DNA from: an uncultured bacterium
GTDB taxonomy: Bacteria > Vulcanimicrobiota > CADAWZ01
Assembly: GCA_902790465.1 (NCBI GenBank)
Contig: CADASF010000003.1
Coordinates: 1 to 60,347, forward strand
DNA: 60,347 nt
Direction: 5' to 3'
Every line of letters begins with the position of its first letter. The stretch's first letter is position 1. This document shows, piece after piece, positions 45,222 through 54,311 of this stretch. Position numbers and translations under genes: made by a program. The notes beneath the pieces were generated by a model. It was not told the DNA's origin. It saw only the letters and a program-made list of their open reading frames with translations, and made no database searches.

Positions 45222-45398
45222 AAAATAAAATATTCTTATAGTTACGAAGAAAACAGGAAACAAAAACATTTAGAATCTATAAAAATATGGCGTCTTGAAA
45301 AGGCTGAAATACTTGACAATGGCTATAAAATTTCATATTCTGAAAAAGTTTCTATAGGTATATTTAAAACAAATTACTATAACGAAAAATTGTATTAA
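45222..45398 (+). other. In-frame open extension after the VWA stop codon
   Basis: Directly after TAA 45219-45221 the same frame stays open for 58 codons (KIKYSYSYEENRKQKH ... KTNYYNEKLY) to TAA 45396, just before the terminator. No start codon or ribosome binding site fits a separate gene. Either a stop codon arose recently and shortened the protein, or this is a remnant of a lost gene. Confidence 0.5.
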
Positions 45399-45401
45399 AT
45401 A

Positions 45402-45443
45402 AAAATCAGGTTACCTTTATTGATAAGATAACCTGATTTTTAT
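45402..45443. terminator. Bidirectional terminator after the kinase-VWA gene
   Basis: AAAATCAGGTTA pairs with TAACCTGATTTT, with T or A runs on both sides. Confidence 0.85.
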
Positions 45444-45479
45444 TTTACACGAAATGCACTGTAATGCCCCTAAATTTAT

Positions 45480-45526
45480 GAACTACACCTCCTTTTTAGT
45501 TTATTACTAAAAATTGGGTGCAGTTC
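45480..45526. repeat. 47-bp palindromic element, related to 8341-8386
   Basis: GAACTACACCTCCTTTTTAG pairs imperfectly with CTAAAAATTGGGTGCAGTTC. The flank 45449-45475 (CGAAATGCACTGTAATGCCCC) is like 60213-60236 (CGAAAAGCACCATAATACCCC), so a larger degenerate repeat family is present. The 45444-45545 interval has no gene. Confidence 0.65.
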
Positions 45527-45545
45527 ATTATTTATTGGAAGTATT

Positions 45546-46595
45546 TTACACGAAATTTTGAACAAATTTATAAAAACTCTTTTTTAGATACAGTCCTGTT
45601 CCTGAATATTTTTTTCTAAATTCTTCCAAAGAAGATGATTCTAAAACAGTTTTATAAAAAATAAAATTGTCATATCTAACAGTTTTTAACATTTTTAAAT
45701 CAACTTTTAATTTGCTAAAACTAACTTTTAATCTATCAAAAAATTCTTCTTTCAATTCATCAACTATAGATTCAAACCAAACTTTTAAATGTGAAATTTT
45801 AAAAAGAGCAAATTCTCTAAAAAAATCTTCTTTTTCAATGAATTTCGATTCTGTCAAAACTTTTTCAACAACATCAACAGTATAAAAAATTCCATAAGAT
45901 TCTTTTGAAGACCTCAATTTATGCAAAATAGAATCTTCACATGAATAACGATATGAATATAAAAATTTATCACAAAAAGTTATTCTATCTGCTCTCAAAT
46001 GTAATTGGCAATGAAGTGGTAAATCTTCAATTATTGTTTCTTTTTTAGAAGGGAAAAACCAATCGTCATATTTTTTAAATAATTCATGTGAAATTAACTT
46101 GCTCCACAATGAACAAGTTTTATTTAAAACAGCATTGGGGCTATCTTTTGCCGTAAAAACAAAATCATCAAAATTCTTGACTTTTGGAAAACATCTTGCA
46201 TAATCTGAATCAATATATGGATTTTTTGTTTTTCCGTCATATTCAAAATATTTTAAATAGACTATATCTGATTTATTTTTTACTGCATTTTCATATAGTG
46301 ATTTTAAAGCATGTTCTTCCAATAAATCATCTGAGTCTATAAATAAAATATAATCCCCTATTGCCTTTGTAAGTCCATTTTTTCTTGAAATAGAAGCACC
46401 AATATTTTTTTGATTTATCAAAATAATTCGATTATCATCAAAAGATTTTATGATTTCTTCTGTTTTGTCAGTGCTTCCGTCATTTACACACAAAACCTCA
46501 AAATCATCAAAATCCTGTGATAAAATAGAATTTAAACATTCAGAAATATATTTCTCAGCATTATATGCTGGCATTATTAAAGAAATCTTTGGCAT
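45546..46595 (-). CDS. Family 2 glycosyltransferase
   Basis: 349 residues, GT-A fold: ISLIMPAYNAEKYI, LCVNDGSTDKT, GASISRKNGL and FIDSDD (87-90; DxD-type metal site). It transfers a sugar from a nucleotide donor. The C-terminal 150 residues (Phe/Lys/Leu-rich) set acceptor choice and are not identifiable. It starts 11 bases after the ABC exporter, so both probably build or export a surface glycan or glycolipid. No membrane helix. Confidence 0.92.
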   Translation of the reverse strand: MPKISLIMPAYNAEKYISECLNSILSQDFDDFEVLCVNDGSTDKTEEIIKSFDDNRIILINQKNIGASISRKNGLTKAIGDYILFIDSDDLLEEHALKSLYENAVKNKSDIVYLKYFEYDGKTKNPYIDSDYARCFPKVKNFDDFVFTAKDSPNAVLNKTCSLWSKLISHELFKKYDDWFFPSKKETIIEDLPLHCQLHLRADRITFCDKFLYSYRYSCEDSILHKLRSSKESYGIFYTVDVVEKVLTESKFIEKEDFFREFALFKISHLKVWFESIVDELKEEFFDRLKVSFSKLKVDLKMLKTVRYDNFIFYKTVLESSSLEEFRKKYSGTGLYLKKSFYKFVQNFV

Positions 46596-46606
46596 ATTTC
46601 CCTTCT

Positions 46607-48427
46607 CTATTCTTCTTTTTCTGATTCGTCATCATCTTGTTTAAAGTATGATTCATATAGTTTTTCATAAAGTCCGCCAGATGTAATCAAAGTCTTATGT
46701 GTACCACTTTCTGCAATCTTTCCATTGTCAAATACAAATATCTGATCTGCCTTTTGAATTGTTGAAACTCTGTGTGCAATAATTATTGTAGTTCTATCTT
46801 TAAATAACCTATCAAGGCTTTCTTGAATCAATTTCTCACTTATTGCGTCAACAGATGATGTAGCTTCATCAAGGATTATAACTTTAGCGTCCTGCAACAA
46901 TGCCCTCGCTATAGCTATTCTCTGTCTCTGTCCACCAGAAAGCGAAGAACCTCTTTCACTTACCTTTGTATCATATCCATTTGGCATTTCTTCGATAAAA
47001 TCATGTGCATTTGCTGCCTTTGCTGCTGAAATAATCTGTTCCATTGTTGCTTCAGGTCTTGCATAACAGATATTGTCTTTTATAGTACCTGTAAATAAGA
47101 CTGTCTCCTGTGGAACAACAGCTATTTGACTTCTGTATGAATGTAAATTTACAGTGGAAATATCTATATCGTCAACAAAAATTTTTCCTGAATCAGGGAC
47201 ATAAAGACGGTCTAAAAGTGCTGAAGTAGTTGTTTTACCACTTCCACTATGTCCCACAAATGCAATAGTTTGCCCTTTTTGTATGTCCAAATTCAAACCT
47301 TCTAAAACAGGAACATTTTCCTTATATTTAAATGTAACATCTTCAAATTTGATTTTGCCTTCAATAGGTGGCATATCTTTTTTATTTTCCTCTTCTTCAA
47401 GTGGAGAATCAAGTATTTCAAAAAGTCTTTTTGCTGAAACTGCAGAGCCAGTGATAGAAGCCATGCTCTGTGAAATTCTGTTTAGTGGGTTTGTGGCCAT
47501 AATCATATATCCCCAAACCTCAAATATTTCACCTACACTAAATCCTTGAATCCAACTTAGACCATAAGGAGCAACTCCATTTGCTTTTGTAACAATCTGT
47601 AAACCACCATATCCAATAGCACTTGCAATTCCAAGACCTGCAATGACTTCAACAATAGGAATTTGAACAACTTTTAATTTAATTACATTCATTATGTGTT
47701 TAAAAAGAGTATGGTTTTCATCAGAAAAACGCTTGATTTCTCTGTCTTCCATTGCAAAACTTTTTACTGTTCTTATACCAGAAACAGCTTCTTCAATCGT
47801 ACTATAAATAGTTGACATCTGTCTTTGGTTATTGTCAACAGCTTTTTTTACAAATTCAGAAAATTTTCCAATAGTAAGTCCAACAATAGGGCTTATCAAA
47901 ATAACGACACAACTCATCTGCCAATTTTTAAAAAACATAGCAATAATTGAAAGAACAAGTATTATTATATCGTTTAAAAAATTGATAATACCTAGACCAA
48001 AAACATCACCGAGTTTATCTGCATCATTCGTTATTCTCGTCATTACATCGCCTGTGCGGAACTGTTCAAAATTCTTTAAAGGTAACTTTTGAACATGTTT
48101 AAAAGTGTCATTTCTAAGATCTCTTACAGCAAAATTGACACCAAGTGGAATCAAATATCCTTGTAGAAAATAGAAAAGACCTTTACCAACCAAAATACAA
48201 AAGAAAAATAACAAAACCATTTGAAGTGCTTCCAAAGATTTTGTCTGTGAAACAGCCTCTTTTCCAGCAAAAACAACATCATCCATAACCTTTTTAATCA
48301 AAAGAGGCTGTGAAAGTGTAAATAAATTTACACATGCAGTACATATAAATCCCAAAACAATGTACCAAACATATTTTTTTAAATAAACCATAGCCCTTAA
48401 CAAAGGCTTTAAATCATTCTTATTCAT
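46607..48427 (-). CDS. ABC exporter half-transporter (MsbA/MdlB-type)
   Basis: 606 residues: six-helix permease domain (about 15-320) fused to an ATPase with Walker A GHSGSGKTT (392-400), Q-loop VVPQET, signature LSGGQRQR (496-503), Walker B VIILDEATSS (516-525) and switch His in IIAHRVST. It works as a homodimer or with a partner; substrate is probably a lipid or glycolipid given the adjacent glycosyltransferase, though peptide export cannot be excluded. Acidic C-terminal tail. Confidence 0.95.
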   Translation of the reverse strand: MNKNDLKPLLRAMVYLKKYVWYIVLGFICTACVNLFTLSQPLLIKKVMDDVVFAGKEAVSQTKSLEALQMVLLFFFCILVGKGLFYFLQGYLIPLGVNFAVRDLRNDTFKHVQKLPLKNFEQFRTGDVMTRITNDADKLGDVFGLGIINFLNDIIILVLSIIAMFFKNWQMSCVVILISPIVGLTIGKFSEFVKKAVDNNQRQMSTIYSTIEEAVSGIRTVKSFAMEDREIKRFSDENHTLFKHIMNVIKLKVVQIPIVEVIAGLGIASAIGYGGLQIVTKANGVAPYGLSWIQGFSVGEIFEVWGYMIMATNPLNRISQSMASITGSAVSAKRLFEILDSPLEEEENKKDMPPIEGKIKFEDVTFKYKENVPVLEGLNLDIQKGQTIAFVGHSGSGKTTTSALLDRLYVPDSGKIFVDDIDISTVNLHSYRSQIAVVPQETVLFTGTIKDNICYARPEATMEQIISAAKAANAHDFIEEMPNGYDTKVSERGSSLSGGQRQRIAIARALLQDAKVIILDEATSSVDAISEKLIQESLDRLFKDRTTIIIAHRVSTIQKADQIFVFDNGKIAESGTHKTLITSGGLYEKLYESYFKQDDDESEKEE

Positions 48428-48553
48428 ATCTATTTATTATCCAATTAAAATTTTTCGAATATATAAAAATTTACTTTTTCCCCTCTTTTTCCTTCTTTTA
48501 AATAAAGCGTGTTTTTTATCGCCGAATTAAGGCGTGTTGGAATGTTGGAAAGC

Positions 48554-48601
48554 AAATAAAAAAGAACTTTTATCTCGGATACAAATATCTAAGATAAAAG
48601 T
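48554..48601 (-). terminator. Terminator of the glg operon
   Basis: ACTTTTATCT (48566-48575) pairs with AGATAAAAGT (48592-48601). On the minus strand it is followed by TCTTTTTT. It ends the unit 52256-48629. Confidence 0.75.
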
Positions 48602-48628
48602 CCCTTTTCTTAAAAAATAATTTTCGTT

Positions 48629-49627
48629 TTATTTATCTTTTTTAGGTTCATTTTCAAAATGAACATCTTCTGCTTCTTCTAAATATGTAGCTTTTTTATC
48701 TTTTTCTTCTTCTTTAGATTTATCCTCAGGTGTTTCATCTTCATCAGATTCTTCTTCACCTTCAGAATCATCATCGTCTTCTGATTCTTCTTCCTCTTCT
48801 GAATCTGCAGATTCCTCTTCATCATCTTCAGACTCTTCATCTTCGTCAGATTCTTCATCTTCAGATTCTTCATCTTCATCAGATTCTTCAGAATTATCTT
48901 CTGAATCCTGCTTTTCTTTTTCCTCAGCTTCATCCTCGTTTTCGAATTCTTTTTCTTCTTCTACTTCCTCAGAATCATCTTCTTTTGAATCATCAGAATC
49001 TTTATCTTCTTTTTTGCCTTCTTTATCATCCTCAGATTCGTCTTCTTTATCTGACTTATAGCCAGTTATCTCAGCATCTTTTGGAAAATACAATTCTCTT
49101 GCAACATATCCCGCACCAATTACAGCCGAAATATTAATAGCTGTTCCTGCTATTGCTCCTAAAAATGGAAAAAGTTTTGAAGAACAAGATTTTGTAAACT
49201 GTTTCAATATCATTTTTAATAAGAAAGGTGATACACCATTCTCTATTATTTTTCTTATTCCAATAGTACCTGCTACAGCACCTGCAGAAACACCCATACA
49301 AGCAAGAACTTCATTAAATCTTGAATCATCTATAGGTTCTTTACCTGCCAAAATAGCTATTTTCATAATCATTTTTGTTTGGAATAATAACAAAAGGAGA
49401 AAATCTGGAACGGCAAATAGAAGGTTTAGTGGCCAAGGAATGCCACCTGTTATTCCACCAGATATAGCAGCAGAAACAGATGTCTTAGTAATAAGAACAT
49501 CACACAATTCATAAGATGAAATCTCAGAATATTCATCTTGTAATTGTTTAACTTCACTTTTCAAAACTTCTTCATCTATTTGGTTAAAAACAAAAGATTC
49601 CAATATTTTCATGAAATCATTTTTCAT
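48629..49627 (-). CDS. EcsC/DUF697-like membrane-associated protein with very acidic tail
   Basis: 332 residues; AAAGGAGG ribosome binding site. Residues 1-185 are an EcsC/DUF697-like Gly/Ala hydrophobic domain: ISGGITGGIPWPLNLLFAVPDF, FQTKMIMKIAILAG, GVSAGAVAGTIG, FLGAIAGTAINISAVIGAG. From about 192 to 320 nearly every residue is Asp, Glu, Ser or Lys, without aromatic residues. The tail must be unstructured, strongly negative, and could bind cations or basic proteins. It lies 28 bases after glgC, at the end of the operon, which is unusual for glycogen genes. Function unknown. Confidence 0.75.
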   Translation of the reverse strand: MKNDFMKILESFVFNQIDEEVLKSEVKQLQDEYSEISSYELCDVLITKTSVSAAISGGITGGIPWPLNLLFAVPDFLLLLLFQTKMIMKIAILAGKEPIDDSRFNEVLACMGVSAGAVAGTIGIRKIIENGVSPFLLKMILKQFTKSCSSKLFPFLGAIAGTAINISAVIGAGYVARELYFPKDAEITGYKSDKEDESEDDKEGKKEDKDSDDSKEDDSEEVEEEKEFENEDEAEEKEKQDSEDNSEESDEDEESEDEESDEDEESEDDEEESADSEEEEESEDDDDSEGEEESDEDETPEDKSKEEEKDKKATYLEEAEDVHFENEPKKDK

Positions 49628-49655
49628 AAATTTATCCTCCTTTCAAAATAACAAT

Positions 49656-50987
49656 TTAAATACAATCATACTCATAATGGCGAGGGATTACATGAACACC
49701 CTTTTCTGTTGTATGTCCACCTTCAAGTAGTTTTTTGAATATGGCTACTTTCTTTGCATGTTCGGCTTTGTATTTTTCAACATCTTTTATATCATAATCA
49801 AGAGGCGGAACTTCTGGAATCCAAAGATTATCTGGTGTTATTACTGTTCCTGCAGGAATCTTTACATTTTTGTCAACAATGACTTTATCCAAAATACAAT
49901 GTCTTCCAATATCAACATTGTCGAACAAAATACAATTTGTTATTCTCGAATAACTGTTGACTCTTACTTCAGGGGACATAACAGAATTTTCTACCCAACC
50001 ACCAGAAATGATACAACCATCACTGACTATGGAATTTACAGCTTGACCGCTTCTATCTCCACCTGAGAATACAAATTTTGCGGGTGGCATACTGTCTGTA
50101 ACAATTCCATATATAGGCCAAGATTTATCATAGAGGTTAAATATAGGTTCTACACCTGTCAAATCCATACTTGACTCAAAATAACTGTCAACAGTTCCGA
50201 CATCTCTCCAATATCCTATTTCTGTGTCTTTTATCTCGTTTTTAGACCAACGATTTGACATAAAGTCATATACATAGACATTTGCAGATTTGCAAAGTTT
50301 TGGAATTATATTTTTTCCAAAATCATGAGAAGTCTCTTTATCACTGAGTGCAGCATCTTCTGTCAATGCTTTTATTATGACATCTCTCTTGAAAATATAA
50401 TTTCCCATAGAGACAAGTGCATGTTTTGGATCGCCAGGAATTGGCTTTGGATTTGGTGGTTTTTCTTCAAAATTGACCATTTTGAAATTTTCATCAACTT
50501 CAATTACACCAAAAGAGCTTGCCAACTCTATTGGAAATCTTATAGCACAAACAGTCAAATCGGCATTTTTCTCTGTGTGAAAATCGACCATGCTGTCAAC
50601 ATTCATTTTATATATATGATCGCCACCAAAAACTGCAACATAGTCAGGCTGTGTCATATATATCTGCATTATATTTTGATAGACACAATCAGCAGTGCCT
50701 TTATACCATGAAGGTGGATTTGGTCCCAAACATCTTATAAATTCTGTTCTTGAACCAAGTCTTTTTGCCCATGCTGTTTCTATGTGTTGAACAAGTGAAA
50801 AAGATTTGTGCTGTGTCAAAACGCAAATTTGTTTTATTCCTGAATTGAAAAAATTGGAAAGAACAAAATCTATGATTCTATATTTGCCACCAAAAGGGAC
50901 AGCAGGTTTTGCTCTTACATCACTTGTAAGAGATTTCAATCTTCTACCTTCTCCACCAGCCATTATTATTCCAAGAACTTTTTTCAT
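49656..50987 (-). CDS. glgC: Glucose-1-phosphate adenylyltransferase (GlgC)
   Basis: 443 residues. AGGEGRRLKSLTSDVRAKPA (Arg15/16, Lys27), FGGDHIYKM (catalytic Asp123), FEEKP, and a C-terminal left-handed beta helix (SIVSDGCIISGGWVENS). It makes ADP-glucose, the committed step of bacterial glycogen synthesis. AGGAGG lies 5 bases before ATG; it starts 9 bases after the paralogue upstream. All catalytic residues expected from E. coli GlgC are present. It probably forms a mixed tetramer with the paralogue. Confidence 0.96.
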   Translation of the reverse strand: MKKVLGIIMAGGEGRRLKSLTSDVRAKPAVPFGGKYRIIDFVLSNFFNSGIKQICVLTQHKSFSLVQHIETAWAKRLGSRTEFIRCLGPNPPSWYKGTADCVYQNIMQIYMTQPDYVAVFGGDHIYKMNVDSMVDFHTEKNADLTVCAIRFPIELASSFGVIEVDENFKMVNFEEKPPNPKPIPGDPKHALVSMGNYIFKRDVIIKALTEDAALSDKETSHDFGKNIIPKLCKSANVYVYDFMSNRWSKNEIKDTEIGYWRDVGTVDSYFESSMDLTGVEPIFNLYDKSWPIYGIVTDSMPPAKFVFSGGDRSGQAVNSIVSDGCIISGGWVENSVMSPEVRVNSYSRITNCILFDNVDIGRHCILDKVIVDKNVKIPAGTVITPDNLWIPEVPPLDYDIKDVEKYKAEHAKKVAIFKKLLEGGHTTEKGVHVIPRHYEYDCI

Positions 50988-50996
50988 AAAAACCTC

Positions 50997-52256
50997 CTAT
51001 ACCCTGTCGCTATAGTCATGATAACATGAAACAACTGCAATATTAGATTCAGTAAAATGAAGTTTTGATTCAAGGCGTTCATAAGCCTCTTGATCTTTTG
51101 GATCAAATTTTTTATTTTTTGTCATCTTTCCATTTTTTATTGTAATTCCACTTGGAAAAACACATCTCTTGTCGGCAATAACATTTTCCAATGTACAATC
51201 TTCACCAACTTGTACATCATTGAATAAGATTGTCTTATTTAAAACTGTTCTTTCCCCTACTCTTACATTTGGGAATAGAATAGCAGTATCAATCTTCTTT
51301 GCATTTATAACACAACCATCACTTATTATCGAATTTTTAACAGAAGAAGTTTCAACTATTCTTGCAGGAGGCAAATTATCTGTATTTGTGGAGTAAATAG
51401 GCCAATTAGGGTCATAACTTCCCAATTTACTCTCTGAATCCAAAAATTCAACAGATGACTTCAAATAATCGTCGTAATTTCCCATTGGATACCAATAAGA
51501 ATTGTCGCAATTTTCAATATCGTATTCGCATATTTTATATTCTTTTGATTCAAACATTTTCGGAATAATGTTTCTTCCAAAATCATGAGCAGATTCTTCG
51601 TCAGACATTTTTGAATCTTCTTCCAAGACTTTCAAAAGTACATCTGTTTTGAAAATATAATTTCCAAGAGAAATTTTTGTGAATTCAGAATCTTTTTCAA
51701 TAGGAGTTGGAGTTTCTGTTTTTTCACTAAAAGAAATAATAACTCCATTGTCGTCTGATTTTATGATTCCAAATCGTCCTGAAGCCTCTTGAATTGGGTA
51801 TTTTAAAGAAGATATTGTCAAATCTGCATTCTGTTGTTTATGAAATTCAAGCATTTTTCTGACATCAATACTCGAAATCTGCTCTCCACCAAAAACTGCT
51901 ATATAATCTGGCTTGTCAACACGAAGATTATCAGACATCTGCCAAACACTATCTGCAGAACCTTTTTGCCAATTAGGAGGAACTGGACCAATAACTCTAA
52001 AAAATTCATCACCAAAACCAAAACGCGGTCCCCAGTTTGCTTGAAGATGTTCTGAAAGAGAAATTGACTTATCTTGTACAAGTACATATAATTTCTTTAT
52101 ATAAGAATTAAAAAAACTTGACATAACAAAATCAATTATTCTAAATTTGCCACCAAATGGAACAGCACTTTGAGCCCTAACATCACTTGTAAGATATTTA
52201 AGACCGCTCTTTTTTCCACCTGCCAAAATTATTCCAACTATGTTATCTTTAAACAT
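50997..52256 (-). CDS. GlgC paralogue with altered active site (GlgD-like regulatory subunit)
   Basis: 419 residues from ATG 52256; GGAGGA 9 bases ahead (the longer frame would start at a TTG overlapping that site). Clear GlgC homologue (LTSDVRAQSAVPFGGKFRIIDF), but the Gly-rich loop is GGKKSGL instead of GGEGRRL, the Lys of RAKP is Gln29, and the catalytic Asp of FGGDHIY is Glu125 (FGGEQIS). These losses argue for a non-catalytic or weak subunit, as GlgD in Firmicutes or the large subunit in plants. First gene of the operon with glgC. It may tune allosteric control of ADP-glucose synthesis. Confidence 0.88.
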   Translation of the reverse strand: MFKDNIVGIILAGGKKSGLKYLTSDVRAQSAVPFGGKFRIIDFVMSSFFNSYIKKLYVLVQDKSISLSEHLQANWGPRFGFGDEFFRVIGPVPPNWQKGSADSVWQMSDNLRVDKPDYIAVFGGEQISSIDVRKMLEFHKQQNADLTISSLKYPIQEASGRFGIIKSDDNGVIISFSEKTETPTPIEKDSEFTKISLGNYIFKTDVLLKVLEEDSKMSDEESAHDFGRNIIPKMFESKEYKICEYDIENCDNSYWYPMGNYDDYLKSSVEFLDSESKLGSYDPNWPIYSTNTDNLPPARIVETSSVKNSIISDGCVINAKKIDTAILFPNVRVGERTVLNKTILFNDVQVGEDCTLENVIADKRCVFPSGITIKNGKMTKNKKFDPKDQEAYERLESKLHFTESNIAVVSCYHDYSDRV

Positions 52257-52593
52257 GCAACACTTTTCCTCCAAATGTTATGTTTTTCTAATTTTTAATA
52301 TACAATTTTTTAATCTTATTTTCCTTTACAAAAATTATTTCAAAAAGACTTTTATTTTTATTAAAAATAGTATATAATTATATAATATGTTATCTCAATT
52401 CCAAAATTTTATTAACTTGGAAATTAAATAATTGTTTTATTTTCTTCTACGCAACTTTTTGTGTGCAAAGAGGAAGTAACGGAAATTAATTTTCCTAAAA
52501 AAGACACCGCACAAAAGTTGCTTATTCAAATTATTTAACTGCCGACTTAATATATATGGAGCTGTGAAAAAAACAACAAAATTTGGAGAAAAA
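52257..52593. other. Divergent intergenic region with a nested inverted-repeat structure
   Basis: No gene. GCAACTTTTTGTGTGC (52451-52466) pairs with GCACAAAAGTTGC (52509-52521). Inside lies a second palindrome GGAAATTAATTTTCC (52481-52495). The whole 71-base unit could be a structured leader or small RNA; neither strand has a proper T run directly after it. Promoters for the two divergent operons must lie here but none is clear. Confidence 0.5.
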
Positions 52594-53082
52594 ATGACTG
52601 ATGAAGAAAAATTTCAACAGGCTTATGAATATGCAGAATTAATGCACAGAGGACAAATAAGAAAAGGTGGAAAAGATTACATAACACATCCACTTGAAGT
52701 AGCAAATATAATAAAAAAATTAAACAAGCCTATTGAATATCAAATAACAGCACTTTTTCATGATTTACTTGAAGATACAGAAGCAACAGAGGATAAAATT
52801 AGAGAAATTGGCGGAGAAAAAGTCCTTGAAGCTGTAAAATTACTTACTAAAGAAAAAGGATATAACACAAAAAATTATCTCGAAAAAATAAAAAATAATG
52901 AAATAGCACTTTTTGTAAAAGCGACTGATAGATTGCACAATGTCAGAAGTCTTGTAGAGGCAGATGAAAAATTCAGAGAAAAATATATAAAAGAGACAGA
53001 AGAATATTATCTCGATTTGCATGTTCCTGAGATTGACATAAAAAAAGCTCTTGAAGAAATAGAAAAAAGAACGAGGGACTAA
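52594..53082 (+). CDS. HD-domain hydrolase of the RelA/SpoT (Mesh1-like) type
   Basis: 162 residues from ATG 52594 (GGAG 8 bases ahead; an upstream GTG would add ten residues). HRGQIRKGGKDYITHP, LFHDLLEDTEAT and KATDRLHNVRSL form the HD metal site of SpoT-type (p)ppGpp hydrolases. No synthetase, TGS or ACT domain, so it is a small alarmone hydrolase candidate, or a relative acting on other nucleotides. First gene of a four-gene operon; the next begins 8 bases later. Confidence 0.88.
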   Translation: MTDEEKFQQAYEYAELMHRGQIRKGGKDYITHPLEVANIIKKLNKPIEYQITALFHDLLEDTEATEDKIREIGGEKVLEAVKLLTKEKGYNTKNYLEKIKNNEIALFVKATDRLHNVRSLVEADEKFREKYIKETEEYYLDLHVPEIDIKKALEEIEKRTRD

Positions 53083-53090
53083 TATTTTTT

Positions 53091-54311
53091 ATGAAATATA
53101 AAATAATAGCAATTATAGTAATTTTATTTATATCAATAACTAAATTTGCATTTGCTGAAAATAAAATAAAACCAATAACAGTAAATATATCTGATCAATA
53201 TATAGAAATATTTTTAGAATCAAATAAAAAATTTGAAATAAATGACACAAAACAAAAAGAAATTTTGATATTTGAAATAACTCCATCCCTTAGTGAAAAT
53301 AATATATATGAAGTTGATAGAGGATTAATACAGACAATACATGTTGACTCTAATTCAAAAATAACAAAAATAAAAGTATTTTGTATTTCCCCTGCACAAT
53401 ATAAAATAATTGAATCAAATAAAGATTCAAGATTCAAAAAAATAATAAGAATTGCTCAGACAGAAGTATATGGAAAGGCAAGATCACGCTCTATAAAAAC
53501 AGTTGATACTTATGAATCAGGAAAAAGCCTTTTGACAGACATGGCTGTAATGATTGAATCTTCATCAGATATTTCTAAAAAATCGAAAAAAGAAAAAGCA
53601 GGTTTTTTTCCTAAAAAAGTTCTTATTGGTGAGAAAAAAGCAGGTTTTAAAGACAATATAAAAATAATGCTTTCAAGTAATAAAAAACCTGAACCAACAA
53701 AAGCAGGAAAAACGATGTCTGATTTAAAAAATATATTGGATTTTGTACCATTAGAAAAAAGTGAAGTAATCAATGAATCATTCAATGATAAATCTCTTGC
53801 AAGTATAATTCAATATTTAGGAAAAAAATCTGGAAAAAATGTGATAATAGCTCCAACAGTAAAAGGAAAAAAAAGCATTGAATTTAGTGATATGAGCCCT
53901 GAAGAAGCTATAAGTGCATTATTAAATGGTACAGAATATGAATTTAAAATAATGAAAAATACCATTTTTGTTGCTCCAAATAACTTAATGGAAACATTGA
54001 CACAAAAACAAAATATTTTTGATGAAACAACTGATATAAAGAAAAAAGAAGTTTTTGTTTTAAAATATGTAAGAGGAGAAAAAGCAATACAAGCACTCGA
54101 AAAAAATTTTCCTAATGCCGAATATACATTTCACTCTAAATTAAACGCCTTTGAAGTAGTTGCAGACCAAGAAACATTGGATGATATAGAAGAAATGCTA
54201 GAATATATAGATGAACCAGAGGCAAATGAAAACAAAATTGTAAGAGAATTGAAATTAAATGAATATATTCATAAAAAAATTAAACACAAACGCAGAAATT
54301 CCAACATATAA
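53091..54311 (+). CDS. PilQ-like periplasmic protein (AMIN + secretin N domains, no pore domain)
   Basis: 406 residues. Signal peptide (cleavage about AFA-EN, 22/23). An AMIN-like beta domain (about 25-130; QYIEIFLESNKKFEI), a Lys/Ser-rich linker, then an STN/N0-type domain (SEVINESFNDKSLASIIQYL ... KKSGKNVIIAPTVKG) and a secretin N segment (EVFVLKYVRGEKAIQALEK ... EMLEYIDEPE). The membrane-pore secretin domain of PilQ/GspD is absent. It may be a naturally short helper of the pilus pore or a truncated secretin. The last 53 bases overlap dut in another frame. Confidence 0.75.
   Translation: MKYKIIAIIVILFISITKFAFAENKIKPITVNISDQYIEIFLESNKKFEINDTKQKEILIFEITPSLSENNIYEVDRGLIQTIHVDSNSKITKIKVFCISPAQYKIIESNKDSRFKKIIRIAQTEVYGKARSRSIKTVDTYESGKSLLTDMAVMIESSSDISKKSKKEKAGFFPKKVLIGEKKAGFKDNIKIMLSSNKKPEPTKAGKTMSDLKNILDFVPLEKSEVINESFNDKSLASIIQYLGKKSGKNVIIAPTVKGKKSIEFSDMSPEEAISALLNGTEYEFKIMKNTIFVAPNNLMETLTQKQNIFDETTDIKKKEVFVLKYVRGEKAIQALEKNFPNAEYTFHSKLNAFEVVADQETLDDIEEMLEYIDEPEANENKIVRELKLNEYIHKKIKHKRRNSNI

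Noticed and set aside
48730-49137. 135-codon Leu/His-rich plus-strand open frame
   Set aside because: Simply the complement of the GAA/GAT/TCA codons of the acidic tail.
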